Counted from the first letter of the stretch, positions 35,336-44,004 are shown. The stretch: DNA of 64,000 nt from Treponema sp. (GCA_024402695.1 JAKSTG010000001.1:62001-126000), one strand, 5' to 3'. Translations and numbers: made by a program. Notes: generated by a model from the letters alone, not told the origin.

Positions 35336-36508
35336 TTAAACTGTTTTCACTCCATCACCGCTTGCACACGAGAAGAATCCTCCGTCATGCCCAATAGCTT
35401 TTGTATAGGCCACATTCATTTTTCCCATGAATGCATCTGCACGGTTAGCTTTTACCAGGGCAATGGCACATCCACCAAAACCGGCACCTGTCATACGGGC
35501 ACCAATACATCCGTCCATTTCAGATGCCATTGAAACCAGAACATCCAGTTCTTCGCATGAAACTTCGTAATCATTCTTAAGTGATTCGTGAGATTCATAA
35601 AGAAGTTTACCGAGTGTTTCAAGGTCATCATTTTTAAGTGCTTCAACGGCTTTAAGAACGCGTTCATTTTCAGAAACAACATGGCGAACACGCTTCAGGA
35701 TTGTTTCATCTGTAATGGCACCCTTCACTTCTTCGAATTTTGCCATAGAGAGAGCACAAAGGTTTGGAATATCAACACCTGCAGCCTTGAGCATTTCAAG
35801 ACCTTTTTCGCATTCTGCACGACGTTCATTGTATTTTGTGTCTGCCAGTTCACGCTTTTTCTTTGTATTCATTACAACGAATTTGTATTCTCCCAGATTC
35901 AGAGGCACATATTCGCTTTCGATTTTTGCACAGTCAAGAAGTTCTGCTGTATTGGCTTTTGCAGTAGCAATGATGTACTGGTCCATGATTCCGCATTTTA
36001 CGTTCATGAACTCATGTTCACTCTGCTGCCCCATAAGAGCGATGTCTTTGCGGCTGATTCCGAAGCCGTAAAGTTCATTTACAGCCCAGGCAAAACCACA
36101 TTCAAGTGCAGAACTTGAAGAGATTCCGCCGGCAGACGGAATGTTTGATGCAATCATCATCTCAAACCCGCATGGGAATGAGAATCCGCGGCGTTTCATG
36201 ATTGTCAGAATACCGTTCAGGTAGTTTCCGTAGTGGTAATCTTCGTTATATGCAAAATCATCGTTGATATCGAATTCATATGCATCATGATAGAACAAAT
36301 CTTTATAGAAGATTTTATTGTCATTGCGCTTTCTTATGGCAACAAAAAGATATTTGTCAATTGCAGCAGGGAAAACGTATCCGCCGTTATAGTCAATGTG
36401 TTCTCCGATAATGTTGATTCTTGCCGGAGCCGAAGTAATCAGAATCGGATTTGAAGATTCATGATAAATTTTAAGAAATTCTTCTTTTAATTCTTCTGGT
36501 GTAATCAT
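35336..36508 (-). CDS. galK: Galactokinase
   Basis: 390 residues, GHMP kinase family. Signature ARINIIGEHIDYNGGYVFPAAID at about 25-47 (galactokinase motif), ATP loop NIPSAGGISSSSALECGFAW near 125-144, and the late GARMTGAGFGGCAIALV. It phosphorylates galactose, first step of the Leloir pathway; no galT or galE adjacent. A -10 box ends 9 bases before the ATG and no Shine-Dalgarno is present, so the message is probably leaderless. Confidence 0.96.
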   Translation of the reverse strand: MITPEELKEEFLKIYHESSNPILITSAPARINIIGEHIDYNGGYVFPAAIDKYLFVAIRKRNDNKIFYKDLFYHDAYEFDINDDFAYNEDYHYGNYLNGILTIMKRRGFSFPCGFEMMIASNIPSAGGISSSSALECGFAWAVNELYGFGISRKDIALMGQQSEHEFMNVKCGIMDQYIIATAKANTAELLDCAKIESEYVPLNLGEYKFVVMNTKKKRELADTKYNERRAECEKGLEMLKAAGVDIPNLCALSMAKFEEVKGAITDETILKRVRHVVSENERVLKAVEALKNDDLETLGKLLYESHESLKNDYEVSCEELDVLVSMASEMDGCIGARMTGAGFGGCAIALVKANRADAFMGKMNVAYTKAIGHDGGFFSCASGDGVKTV

Positions 36509-36517
36509 AGTATTTAA

Positions 36518-36546
36518 ATAATACTTCTTATTACCCCAGTCGACAA
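36518..36546 (-). promoter_or_regulatory. galK promoter, leaderless type
   Basis: On the minus strand TTGTCG (36546-36541), 17 bases, TATTAT (36523-36518). Predicted start near 36511, two or three bases before the ATG. Divergent from the MATE promoter. Confidence 0.6.
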
Positions 36547-36568
36547 GAAAAAAAAGGTAAATTCTCTA

Positions 36569-36597
36569 TTACACTAACAATAATTTTTCTATATAAT
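36569..36597 (+). promoter_or_regulatory. Promoter of the MATE gene, leaderless type
   Basis: TTACAC (36569-36574), 17 bases, TATAAT (36592-36597). Predicted start near 36604 leaves three or four bases before the ATG at 36608; the sequence before the ATG is TTTCCTCCATT, with no ribosome binding site. Confidence 0.7.
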
Positions 36598-36607
36598 TTC
36601 CTCCATT

Positions 36608-37981
36608 ATGGATAAAAACGTTTCTTCAGAAAACAAAATGGGCACAATGCCTATTTTCACTCTTATTTTAAGCATGTCACTTCCAATGATGTTTTCCATG
36701 CTGGTTCAGGCCTTTTACAATGTTGTTGACAGCTATTTCGTTGCAAAAATCTCAGAAAACGCTATTACAGCCGTTTCTCTTGCATTCCCTGTTCAGAATC
36801 TGATGATTTCTTTTGGCGTAGGTACTTCAGTAGGTGTAAACGCACTTCTTTCCCTTCGTCTTGGACAGAAACGTCAGGAAGATGTTAACAAAGCAGCCAT
36901 GAACGGCATTTTTCTTGCCTTCGCAACCTATGCAGTCTTTGCAGTTCTTGGATTATTCCTTCTTAAACCTTACTTCTATGCACAGATTGATATGGAAGAA
37001 ATCCGCAATTTCGGACTTACTTACACCAGAATCGTTCTTTTTGCAGGTTTCGGTTGTTACGGTGCCATGATGGGAGAAAAACTCCTCCAGTCTACAGGAA
37101 AATCAATGCTTTCCATGTGGAGCCAGCTGGCAGGTGCCCTTACAAACATCATCATGGACCCTATTCTGATTTTCGGAGTTGGACCTTTCCCAGAAATGGG
37201 CATTGCAGGTGCTGCCTGGGCCACAGTTCTCGGACAGATTGTGGCAATGATCATTGCCTTCACACTGAACCTCAAATACAACAAAGAAATCCACTTTAAC
37301 CTTAAATATCTCTTCCGCCCTGACATCCGCGTTATCGGACAGATTTACCGCGTTGGAGTTCCTTCTATTGTATTGAGCTCAATCACTTCATTTACAACAG
37401 CTCTTATCAACAAGATTCTTGCAAGCTTCTCTACAACAGCCATTGCGGTTTATGGTATTTACTTCAAGCTGAACAGCATCATCTTTATGCCTGTATTCGG
37501 ACTCAACAGCGGTATCGTTCCTATCATTGCCTACAACTACGGGGCTCAGAACTACAAACGCCTTACTTCTTCCATTAAAACAGGTCTTTCCATCGCTGTT
37601 GCAATCATGGCCCTGGGAACTGCTATTTTCGAAATCTTTCCTAAACAGCTTCTGCAGATTTTCAACGCCAGCGAAGAAATGCTTTCTATCGGTATTCCTG
37701 CAATGCGCATCATCGCCGCCTCTTTCGTAGGTGCCGCCATCGCCATCGTTCTGGGATCTGTATTCCAGAGTCTTCGCAGCGCAATGCTCAGCATGATTGT
37801 TTCTGTATGCCGTCAGGTGCTGGTTCTTCTTCCAGCCGCCTATCTGCTTTCCCTTACAGGCATTGTAGACAATATCTGGTGGTGCTTCCCTATTGCCGAA
37901 GTTATGTCTATCGGACTGAGCCTGATTTTCTACAGCAAAGTTTACAAGCAGAAAATCCTGCCTTTGAAAGCAAAAAACTAA
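36608..37981 (+). CDS. MATE family multidrug/sodium exporter
   Basis: 457 residues with twelve membrane segments in two MatE repeats (about 20-180 and 245-410). Typical motifs: LPMMFSMLVQAFYNVVDSYFVAKI near the start, GKSMLSMWSQLAGALTNIIMDP in the first half, and GLNSGIVPIIAYNYGAQ in the second. It exports cationic or aromatic compounds using a Na+ or H+ gradient; substrate cannot be told. Single gene. Confidence 0.93.
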   Translation: MDKNVSSENKMGTMPIFTLILSMSLPMMFSMLVQAFYNVVDSYFVAKISENAITAVSLAFPVQNLMISFGVGTSVGVNALLSLRLGQKRQEDVNKAAMNGIFLAFATYAVFAVLGLFLLKPYFYAQIDMEEIRNFGLTYTRIVLFAGFGCYGAMMGEKLLQSTGKSMLSMWSQLAGALTNIIMDPILIFGVGPFPEMGIAGAAWATVLGQIVAMIIAFTLNLKYNKEIHFNLKYLFRPDIRVIGQIYRVGVPSIVLSSITSFTTALINKILASFSTTAIAVYGIYFKLNSIIFMPVFGLNSGIVPIIAYNYGAQNYKRLTSSIKTGLSIAVAIMALGTAIFEIFPKQLLQIFNASEEMLSIGIPAMRIIAASFVGAAIAIVLGSVFQSLRSAMLSMIVSVCRQVLVLLPAAYLLSLTGIVDNIWWCFPIAEVMSIGLSLIFYSKVYKQKILPLKAKN

Positions 37982-38032
37982 GTTTTTAAAAACCCTTTTT
38001 CATGAATACAAAAGTCGATAAACTATGTATTT

Positions 38033-39688
38033 ATGGAAAAGAAAACTTACATTATCGGTCATAAAAATCCTGACACAGACTGTGTTGTTTCTGCAGTAGC
38101 CTATGCAAAACTTAAGGAACTTTTAGGGTTCAAAAATCATGTTGCCGCCCGTGCCGGACATTTGAACCCTCAAACCGACTATATCTTCAAAAAATTCAAT
38201 GTTCAGAGTCCTGAATACCTTCCGAACCTTATGCCTAAAGTTGAACACTTTATGCCGGATCTGGAATACTCTGTAAAAGATGATGCTTCTGTATGGAGCG
38301 CCATCGGTAAAATGGAAGACTTTGAAAAAGTACGTGTTATTCCTGTAACTGATGCAGAAGGACACTATCATTCAATTCTCCATTACACTCACTTTACAAG
38401 AAACCTTCTTTCCCTGCTGAATCCTGTTAAGCGTACACCTATTACAACTTCAATTGGCGGCATTGCAAGAACTCTGAATGCACAGCCAATAGTTCTGCGC
38501 GATGAAGATGAAATCTTCAAGGCATCTATTCTGGTTGGTGCAGCCCACTCAAATTCTTTTGCCCAGAAAATTCAGGAACACGCCAGTGAAAATATCGTTG
38601 TCATTGCTTCAGACCGTGAAAGCATCCATGAACTCTGTATCGATGCAAAAATCAAACTGCTTATCCTTTCTTCCAACTATGTACTTGGAAAAGAACTGCG
38701 CCAGAAGGCTGAAGAAAACGGAGTTTCGGTTATCATCAGTCCTTACCCTGTAGCCGCAACATCTATGATGCTTGCCTACTCTACTCCGGTTTCTGTAATG
38801 AGCGACAAAACAATTCCTGCCGTTCACAAAGGAGATACAATCACAAAAATCAGACCGGCACTTAAAGCTTCTCCATGTCACTGTCTCCCTGTTGTAGATG
38901 ATGACAACAAACTTATCGGCCTTATTTCTGAACACGACGTAAACGTAGAACCTAAAGTAGACGCAATTCTTGTAGACCACAACGAAATCAGCCAGGCCTG
39001 TGACGGCATAGAAAACATCCGCATTCAGGAAATCATCGACCACCACAGACTGGGTAACATGCCTACAACTTATCCGATTACTTTTATAAACAAACCGATC
39101 GGTTCAACATCAACTCTGATTACAATGCTTTTCCAGGAAAACAAGATTTCAATTCCAAAAGAAATTGCAAGTCTTCTTCTGTGCGGAATCATGAGTGATA
39201 CTCTTATCCTCCAGTCTACTACTACAACAGACAAGGATCGTGATATTGCCGAATACCTTTCCAACATCACTAACCTGGACTGGCAGGAACTTGGAAAAGA
39301 AATCCTCGAAGCCGGAAGCCGCATTGCAGGTCGTACTCCAGAAAGCGTTGTTCATCAGGATATGAAAGAATACACAGAAGGAAAACTGACTTACACAATC
39401 AGCCAGATTGAAGTTGGAAACACAAACGAAATCCTTTCGAAAAAGAAAGAATACTTCGAACAGCTGGCCATGGAAAGAAAAAGCCGCAAAGCACTTTTTG
39501 CAGCCCTTCTGGTTACAGACATTACAAGACTTTCAAGTATCCTTCTGATCGATGCAGACGAAAAACTTGAAGATTCTCTTTCTTTCCAGCGCATGGAAAA
39601 CAAAATCTACTATCTTAAGGATGTTGTTTCCCGCAAAAAGCAGCTTGTTCCTATGATCACAGAACAGATTGCAAACGCAGGCCTCTAA
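38033..39688 (+). CDS. ppaC: Family II (Mn-dependent) inorganic pyrophosphatase with CBS and DRTGG domains
   Basis: 551 residues. DHH-type phosphoesterase: N-terminal GHKNPDTDCVVSA (9-21), interrupted by a regulatory insert of one CBS pair (about 70-130 and 250-305) around a DRTGG-like domain (about 130-250), then LVDHNE, IIDHHRLG and the C-terminal DHHA2 domain ending SRKKQLVPMI. It hydrolyses pyrophosphate; CBS-containing forms are regulated by adenine nucleotides. The ATG has no ribosome binding site and a weak promoter (TTTCAT-N17-AACTAT, 37998-38026) ends seven bases before it. Confidence 0.92.
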   Translation: MEKKTYIIGHKNPDTDCVVSAVAYAKLKELLGFKNHVAARAGHLNPQTDYIFKKFNVQSPEYLPNLMPKVEHFMPDLEYSVKDDASVWSAIGKMEDFEKVRVIPVTDAEGHYHSILHYTHFTRNLLSLLNPVKRTPITTSIGGIARTLNAQPIVLRDEDEIFKASILVGAAHSNSFAQKIQEHASENIVVIASDRESIHELCIDAKIKLLILSSNYVLGKELRQKAEENGVSVIISPYPVAATSMMLAYSTPVSVMSDKTIPAVHKGDTITKIRPALKASPCHCLPVVDDDNKLIGLISEHDVNVEPKVDAILVDHNEISQACDGIENIRIQEIIDHHRLGNMPTTYPITFINKPIGSTSTLITMLFQENKISIPKEIASLLLCGIMSDTLILQSTTTTDKDRDIAEYLSNITNLDWQELGKEILEAGSRIAGRTPESVVHQDMKEYTEGKLTYTISQIEVGNTNEILSKKKEYFEQLAMERKSRKALFAALLVTDITRLSSILLIDADEKLEDSLSFQRMENKIYYLKDVVSRKKQLVPMITEQIANAGL

Positions 39689-39700
39689 CTTCAAATATAT

Positions 39701-39752
39701 CTCCAAATTCTCTAAAAAATCTATTGAAAATAGAGAAATTGGAGAGTATAAT
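39701..39752 (+). promoter_or_regulatory. Promoter overlapped by an inverted repeat, upstream of a small secreted protein
   Basis: TTGAAA (39724-39729), 17 bases, TATAAT (39747-39752): a near-consensus promoter. An inverted repeat CTCCAAATTCTCTA (39701-39714) / TAGAGAAATTGGAG (39731-39744), one mismatch, encloses the -35 and fills the spacer, as an operator or a weak terminator of the gene upstream would. Confidence 0.65.
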
Positions 39753-39784
39753 TAAGATACTTTTCATTTACGGAGGATTATCAA

Positions 39785-40201
39785 ATGAAAAAATTTATCG
39801 TAGCTGCAATCATGGCAGCACTTTGTGTATTCGCTGTAGCCGCAGATGATGTTGATCTTACAAAACCTGCAACTCAGATCCGTCTTCCAGATGACTGGAA
39901 CTTTGGAAAATGGTATGACGCTAAATGGGATGCTTACTGGGAAATCGGTAACAACGACATTAAAATCTACAAAGGAAATGACCTTGTTATTTCTTTCGAT
40001 GGAAAAATCACTAACTATACTGTAAAAGCAGGAACAAAAGGTCTCACAATCAGCTTTGACTGTGCAGAAACAAACCGTTCTTATGCTATCACAAAACCAA
40101 TTTCACTGAGCACAGACCTGAACCTGGTTGTTGATCGCAAAGATGTTCCTTCAACAGATCCTAACAAACACATGGATGTAACAATCAAACGCCAGAAATA
40201 A
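39785..40201 (+). CDS. Small secreted protein of unknown function
   Basis: 138 residues; signal peptide MKKFIVAAIMAALCVFAVAA then DDVDLTKPATQIRLPDDW. No Cys after the signal, so exported rather than lipidated. The mature part is beta-rich with aromatic strands (WYDAKWDAYWEIGNNDIKIY). CGGAGG lies 7-8 bases before the ATG. Strong promoter, strong terminator and biased codons suggest high expression. Function not recognised; a periplasmic lipocalin-like small barrel is possible. Confidence 0.8.
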   Translation: MKKFIVAAIMAALCVFAVAADDVDLTKPATQIRLPDDWNFGKWYDAKWDAYWEIGNNDIKIYKGNDLVISFDGKITNYTVKAGTKGLTISFDCAETNRSYAITKPISLSTDLNLVVDRKDVPSTDPNKHMDVTIKRQK

Positions 40202-40224
40202 GCTTTGACTTATATCCTTAATGA

Positions 40225-40258
40225 AACGGCTTTGGTTTTCCAAAGCCGTTTTTTTTTT
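40225..40258 (+). terminator. Terminator after the small secreted protein gene
   Basis: AACGGCTTTGG (40225-40235), TTTT loop, CCAAAGCCGTT (40240-40250), ten T (40249-40258). Perfect 11-base-pair stem. Confidence 0.95.
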
Positions 40259-40297
40259 CGTTTTTTTCAATTCTACTATTTCTGCTGATTCTCCACT

Positions 40298-40325
40298 TTC
40301 AACAATCATTGATTTTCTTTAATAT
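40298..40325 (+). promoter_or_regulatory. argH promoter, leaderless type
   Basis: TTCAAC (40298-40303), 16 bases, TAATAT (40320-40325). Predicted start falls at the ATG (40333). No Shine-Dalgarno sequence is visible. No copy of the argG TGCATAAATATACAA box was seen here. Confidence 0.5.
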
Positions 40326-40332
40326 AAACTTT

Positions 40333-41739
40333 ATGAACGCACACGGAACTCAGACTAATGACAACCACGCAGCTCTGTGGCACGGACGTTTTCAGGACGG
40401 ACCGGACGCCGAAGCAGTTGCATTCGAAACTTCTATCCACGTTGATGAACGTATGGCTCTGGATGATATTAAAGGAAGCATCGCCCATGCAAAGATGCTT
40501 GCCCATGTAAAACTTATTTCAGATGACGAAGCAGACCAGATTGTAAAAGGACTTGAATCAATCAAGGCTGACCTGGAATCGGGCAAACTTGCCATCGACT
40601 ACTCTGCAGAAGACATTCACTCTTTTGTTGAAGCAACTCTTACTGACCGCATTGGCGAAGCCGGAAAAAAAGTTCACACAGGACGCAGCCGTAATGACCA
40701 GGTTTGTCTTGATGAACACCTTTACCTTAAGCGCATCGTTCCTGAACTTCAGGACTCCCTCAAGACTCTCATTGCAGCACTTGTAAAGATTGCAGAAGAA
40801 AACCTGAACACTCTCATGCCTGGCTTTACCCACATGCAGCACGCACAGCCTGTAACCCTTGCTCACCACGTATGTGCCTGGGCATGGATGCTGGTCCGCG
40901 ACATTGACCGTCTTTCTGACTGCCTGAAACGCATAGACTACTCTCCTATCGGAGCCTGTGCCCTGGCAGGAAGCGGACTTCCACTGGACCGCAGATACGA
41001 AGCTGATCTTCTGGGATTTGCAAACGTAACACAGAACTCTCTGGATACAGTTTCTGACAAGGACTTCTTCCTGGAAACAGCAAACTGTCTTTCTATTATA
41101 CAGATGCACCTTTCCCGCTTCAGCGAGGAAGTTGTTCTCTGGAACACTGTAGAATTCGGATTCATCGAACTTTCTGAAAAATGGTCTACAGGTTCTTCAA
41201 TCATGCCACAGAAGAAAAACCCTGACTTCGCAGAACTTATCCGCGGAAGAACCGGAAAAGTTTACGGAAACCAGTTTGCTCTTCTTACAATGATGAAAGG
41301 ACTTCCATTGGCTTACGACCGCGACATGCAGGAAGATAAAGAACCATTGTTTGATTCAATCGACACAGTTCTTTCATGTGTACGCGTATTTACTTACATG
41401 ATTTCTACAGCCACCTGGAACAAAGACCGCATGGCTTCCCTCTGTGACGGCGGATACCTGAACGCAACCGACATTGCTGACTACCTGGTCCGCAAAGGAA
41501 TGCCATTCCGCACAGCCCACGGAGTTTCTGCCCGCTGTGTTCGCCGCGCCATCGACAAAGACTGCCGTCTTGATGACCTGAGTCTTGAAGAAATGCGTGC
41601 AGAAAGCGAACTTATCGAAGCAGACATTTTCGAAAAAATCACACCGGAAGGCTGTGTAAAAATCCGCAAGACAATCGGTGGTCCTGCTCCAGAACGAGTT
41701 CAGGAACAGATTGCGGAACTTAAAAAAATCGCTAATTAA
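40333..41739 (+). CDS. argH: Argininosuccinate lyase
   Basis: 468 residues from ATG at 40333 (MNAHGTQTNDN); a TTG 8 codons upstream is possible but is in the promoter. Splits argininosuccinate to arginine and fumarate. Seen: LWHGRFQDGP start, SAEDIHSFVEATLTDRIG, TGRSRNDQVCLDEHLYL, and the fumarase-superfamily signature GSSIMPQKKNPD near 288. Full length. It is followed 18 bases later by an amino-acid binding protein gene, so synthesis and uptake genes are joined. Confidence 0.97.
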   Translation: MNAHGTQTNDNHAALWHGRFQDGPDAEAVAFETSIHVDERMALDDIKGSIAHAKMLAHVKLISDDEADQIVKGLESIKADLESGKLAIDYSAEDIHSFVEATLTDRIGEAGKKVHTGRSRNDQVCLDEHLYLKRIVPELQDSLKTLIAALVKIAEENLNTLMPGFTHMQHAQPVTLAHHVCAWAWMLVRDIDRLSDCLKRIDYSPIGACALAGSGLPLDRRYEADLLGFANVTQNSLDTVSDKDFFLETANCLSIIQMHLSRFSEEVVLWNTVEFGFIELSEKWSTGSSIMPQKKNPDFAELIRGRTGKVYGNQFALLTMMKGLPLAYDRDMQEDKEPLFDSIDTVLSCVRVFTYMISTATWNKDRMASLCDGGYLNATDIADYLVRKGMPFRTAHGVSARCVRRAIDKDCRLDDLSLEEMRAESELIEADIFEKITPEGCVKIRKTIGGPAPERVQEQIAELKKIAN

Positions 41740-41757
41740 TTTATAGGAGATATATAA

Positions 41758-42567
41758 ATGAAAAAATCACTTTTTGTTATCTGTGCAGTAGCAATCGCAC
41801 TTTCAACAATCGGATGTTCAAAGAAGGACAAACCAGCAGCCGCTTCTGATGCAGTTTCTGCCCTCAAAGCCCGCGGAACTTTCGTACTCGGTCTTGACGC
41901 CTCTTTCCCACCACTGGGATATACAGACGATGACGGAACAATCATCGGTTACGACATCGACCTGGCAAAAGAAGTTGCAAAACGTATGGGTGTTGCATTC
42001 AAAGCACAGCCAATTGACTGGGATGCAAAAGAAATGGAACTCCAGACAATGAAAATCGACTGTATCTGGAACGGATTCACAATCACAGAAGAAAGAAAAG
42101 AAGCTCTTTCTTTCACACCAGCTTACCTGAACAACGAACAGGTTCTTATCGTTCGTGCTGACTCAGGCATCAAAACTCTTGCTGACATGAAAGGAAAAGT
42201 TGTAGGCCTTCAGTCAGGATCTTCTGCTCAGGAAGCTGTTGAAGAAAACAAAGCTTTCGCAGACTCTCTGAAAAAGACAGTTTACTACAAAGAAAACGTA
42301 ACAGCCCTCAACGACCTGGAAATTGGTGGTGTTGACGGTGTTGTAATGGATTCAGTTGTAGGTGCATACTCAATCAAAACAACAGGAAAAAATCTTGTAA
42401 TCGTTTCTGAAGCTCTGGCAAACGAAGAATACGGAATCGGTTTCCGCAAAAACGAACCAGAACTTCGTGATGCAGTATGGACAATCCTGAAAGAAATGCA
42501 GGCAGACGGAACAGTTGCAAGCATCTGTTCTAAATGGTTCTCACAGGACATTTCTGTAATCAAATAA
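41758..42567 (+). CDS. Amino-acid ABC transporter substrate-binding lipoprotein
   Basis: 269 residues. Lipoprotein signal with lipobox TIGC (Cys near 21). Family 3 solute-binding fold: GTFVLGLDASFPPLGYTDDDGTIIGYDIDLAKEVAKRMG (40-78, quoted as the family start region), WNGFTITEERKEALSFTPAYL, and VGLQSGSSAQEAVEE. The residues resemble polar amino acid binders (arginine, glutamine, cystine). GGAG lies 9 bases before the ATG. It lies directly after argH; its likely permease and ATPase are at 45307 and 46009, with two unrelated genes between. Confidence 0.92.
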   Translation: MKKSLFVICAVAIALSTIGCSKKDKPAAASDAVSALKARGTFVLGLDASFPPLGYTDDDGTIIGYDIDLAKEVAKRMGVAFKAQPIDWDAKEMELQTMKIDCIWNGFTITEERKEALSFTPAYLNNEQVLIVRADSGIKTLADMKGKVVGLQSGSSAQEAVEENKAFADSLKKTVYYKENVTALNDLEIGGVDGVVMDSVVGAYSIKTTGKNLVIVSEALANEEYGIGFRKNEPELRDAVWTILKEMQADGTVASICSKWFSQDISVIK

Positions 42568-42589
42568 TTAACGAAAAATAAATAACAAG

Positions 42590-42645
42590 AGCCGGTCAAC
42601 TGGATTTTGAAATACACTTCAATTTCACAGAGACCGGCTTTTTTT
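42590..42645 (+). terminator. Terminator after the argH-binding protein operon
   Basis: AGCCGGTC (42590-42597) pairs with GACCGGCT (42632-42639), with a nested hairpin TGAAAT/ATTTCA inside, and seven T follow. Confidence 0.88.
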
Positions 42646-42659
42646 CTGTCGGATATTAA

Positions 42660-42688
42660 ATTAACATTATTTTTCATAGACGATAAAT
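42660..42688 (+). promoter_or_regulatory. Possible promoter for the mgtE leader
   Basis: TTAACA, about 17 bases, TAAATT in the segment 42660-42692, ~30 bases before the small leader ORF. Moderate match only; exact positions of the boxes are uncertain by a few bases. Confidence 0.35.
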
Positions 42689-42723
42689 TTTACACAAACA
42701 AATCTTAAAAAGGAGGAACCTTT

Positions 42724-42825
42724 ATGGGTGACGGTAGTAGTAGCGGCTCGTATCCGGCGAATAAAATGTTAAACTGCTTCTGTCAGTGGGGTTCTTTCGA
42801 AACTTTCCGAAGCAAATCTAATTAA
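42724..42825 (+). CDS. 33-residue leader ORF upstream of mgtE
   Basis: ATG with a strong ribosome binding site (AAAGGAGG, 9 bases upstream), 33 codons, TAA at 42823-42825. Product begins MGDGSSSGSYPANKMLNC. It is in the same frame as mgtE, and the region after its stop continues as MgtE-like sequence. It does not resemble the MgtE N-domain. The site is a better translation start than anything before mgtE. It could be a regulatory leader peptide, a replaced MgtE front, or chance inside a structured RNA. Confidence 0.4.
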   Translation: MGDGSSSGSYPANKMLNCFCQWGSFETFRSKSN

Positions 42826-42850
42826 CATATCTATTTAGCCGAATACGGCC
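42745..42850 (+). ncRNA. Candidate structured cis-regulatory RNA in the mgtE leader
   Basis: Four nested pairings seen by eye. P1: GGC-U-CGUAU-C-CGGC (42745-42758) with GCCG-A-AUACG-GCC (42838-42850), 12 pairs. P2: AUGUUAA (42766-42772) with UUAACAU (42822-42828). P3: UGCUUC (42775-42780) with GAAGCA (42809-42814). A short inner hairpin lies around UUUCGAAA (42795-42802). It spans the leader ORF and the boundary with mgtE. It does not match M-box, yybP-ykoY, NiCo or fluoride riboswitch cores as far as I can recall. Mg2+ sensing would fit the gene but is inference. Confidence 0.45.
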
Positions 42851-42879
42851 TTCTGATTCAAAGCTTTTCTGATACAGAA

Positions 42880-44004
42880 TTGAAAGACATTCTTGAAGAA
42901 ATGTATGTAAACGATGCGGTAGATCTTGTAGAAGAAATGCCTGCCATTGTAGTTCAGAGAATCCTGAAACAGGTAGATGCTGAAAAACGAAAAGACATAA
43001 ACCAGATTCTCCAGTATCCGGAAAATTCAGCCGGATCAATCATGACAACAGAGTTCGTTTCTTTAAGTCTTGGAACTACTGTAGGGGCCGCCATCGATCT
43101 TTTACGAAAAACTGGAGTTGATAAGAAATCTTTCTACGCCTGTTATGTAACAGAAAACCGCAAGCTAATCGGCAGACTTTCCGTAAAAGACCTTCTTCTG
43201 TGCAACGACGATGAAATGCTTATTGATAATCTTCTCAAGACCAATGTGATTTCTGTAAACACTCACGATGACAAGGAAGAGGTTTCAAAGCTTCTGGCAA
43301 AATATAATTTCTACGCAATTCCTGTTGTTGATTCTGAAGAAAGAATGGTTGGTATCATTTCCTTTGATGATGCTCTTGAGGTTATGGAAGATGAAGTTAC
43401 CGAAGATATGGAAATCATGGGTGGTATGTCTCCATCAGATAAAACCTATCTGCATTCAAGTCCTTTCTATATGTTCAAGCACCGAATTGTATGGCTTCTG
43501 TTCTTAATGGTTTCTGCAACCTTCACAGGAATGATAATCAACAATTTTGAGAATGCCCTTGCTGTTCAGGTTGTACTTACCGCTTTCATCCCAATGCTCA
43601 TGGATACCGGCGGAAACTCTGGTTCACAGTCGTCTGTTATCATTATTCGCGCCTTGTCTTTGGGTGAAATAGATTTTAAAGATTTACCAAGAATTGTTCT
43701 GAAGGAAATAGCCACTGCCCTTTTATGTGGTGTTGTTCTGGCCATCGTCTGTTTCGGAAAAATCATGCTTATTGACCGAATGCTTCTTGGAAATGCAGAT
43801 GTGACCTACACAGTAGCCTTGGTTGTCTGCATGACAATGATTGTTACAGTTCTTGTTGCAAAAACTGTTGGAAGCATTCTTCCGTTATGCGCAAAAAAAC
43901 TGGGCTTCGACCCTGCTGTAATGGCCAGTCCTTTAATCACCACTATTGCAGATGCATTGTCGTTAATTGCTTATTTTAGTATTGCAAAGCTGCTGCTTTT
44001 TTAA
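42880..44004 (+). CDS. mgtE: MgtE-type magnesium channel lacking most of its N-domain
   Basis: 374 residues from TTG at 42880, against ~450 normally. The frame is open back to the stop at 42823, and the stretch from 42856 (LIQSFSDTELKDILEEMYVNDAVDLVEEMP) matches the family, so homology extends upstream of any good start. No Shine-Dalgarno precedes TTG 42880; ATG 42901 is an alternative. Two CBS domains (about 65-185), the linker SPSDKTYLHSSPF, and five membrane helices with the pore motif PMLMDTGGNSGSQSS are intact. About 60-90 N-terminal residues that sense Mg2+ are missing. Either 5' truncated or expressed in an unusual way. Confidence 0.75.
   Translation: MKDILEEMYVNDAVDLVEEMPAIVVQRILKQVDAEKRKDINQILQYPENSAGSIMTTEFVSLSLGTTVGAAIDLLRKTGVDKKSFYACYVTENRKLIGRLSVKDLLLCNDDEMLIDNLLKTNVISVNTHDDKEEVSKLLAKYNFYAIPVVDSEERMVGIISFDDALEVMEDEVTEDMEIMGGMSPSDKTYLHSSPFYMFKHRIVWLLFLMVSATFTGMIINNFENALAVQVVLTAFIPMLMDTGGNSGSQSSVIIIRALSLGEIDFKDLPRIVLKEIATALLCGVVLAIVCFGKIMLIDRMLLGNADVTYTVALVVCMTMIVTVLVAKTVGSILPLCAKKLGFDPAVMASPLITTIADALSLIAYFSIAKLLLF

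Noticed and set aside
42590..42645. Riboswitch at the end of the argH-binding protein operon
   Set aside because: The nested stem ends in a T run directly after a stop codon and explains itself as a terminator.
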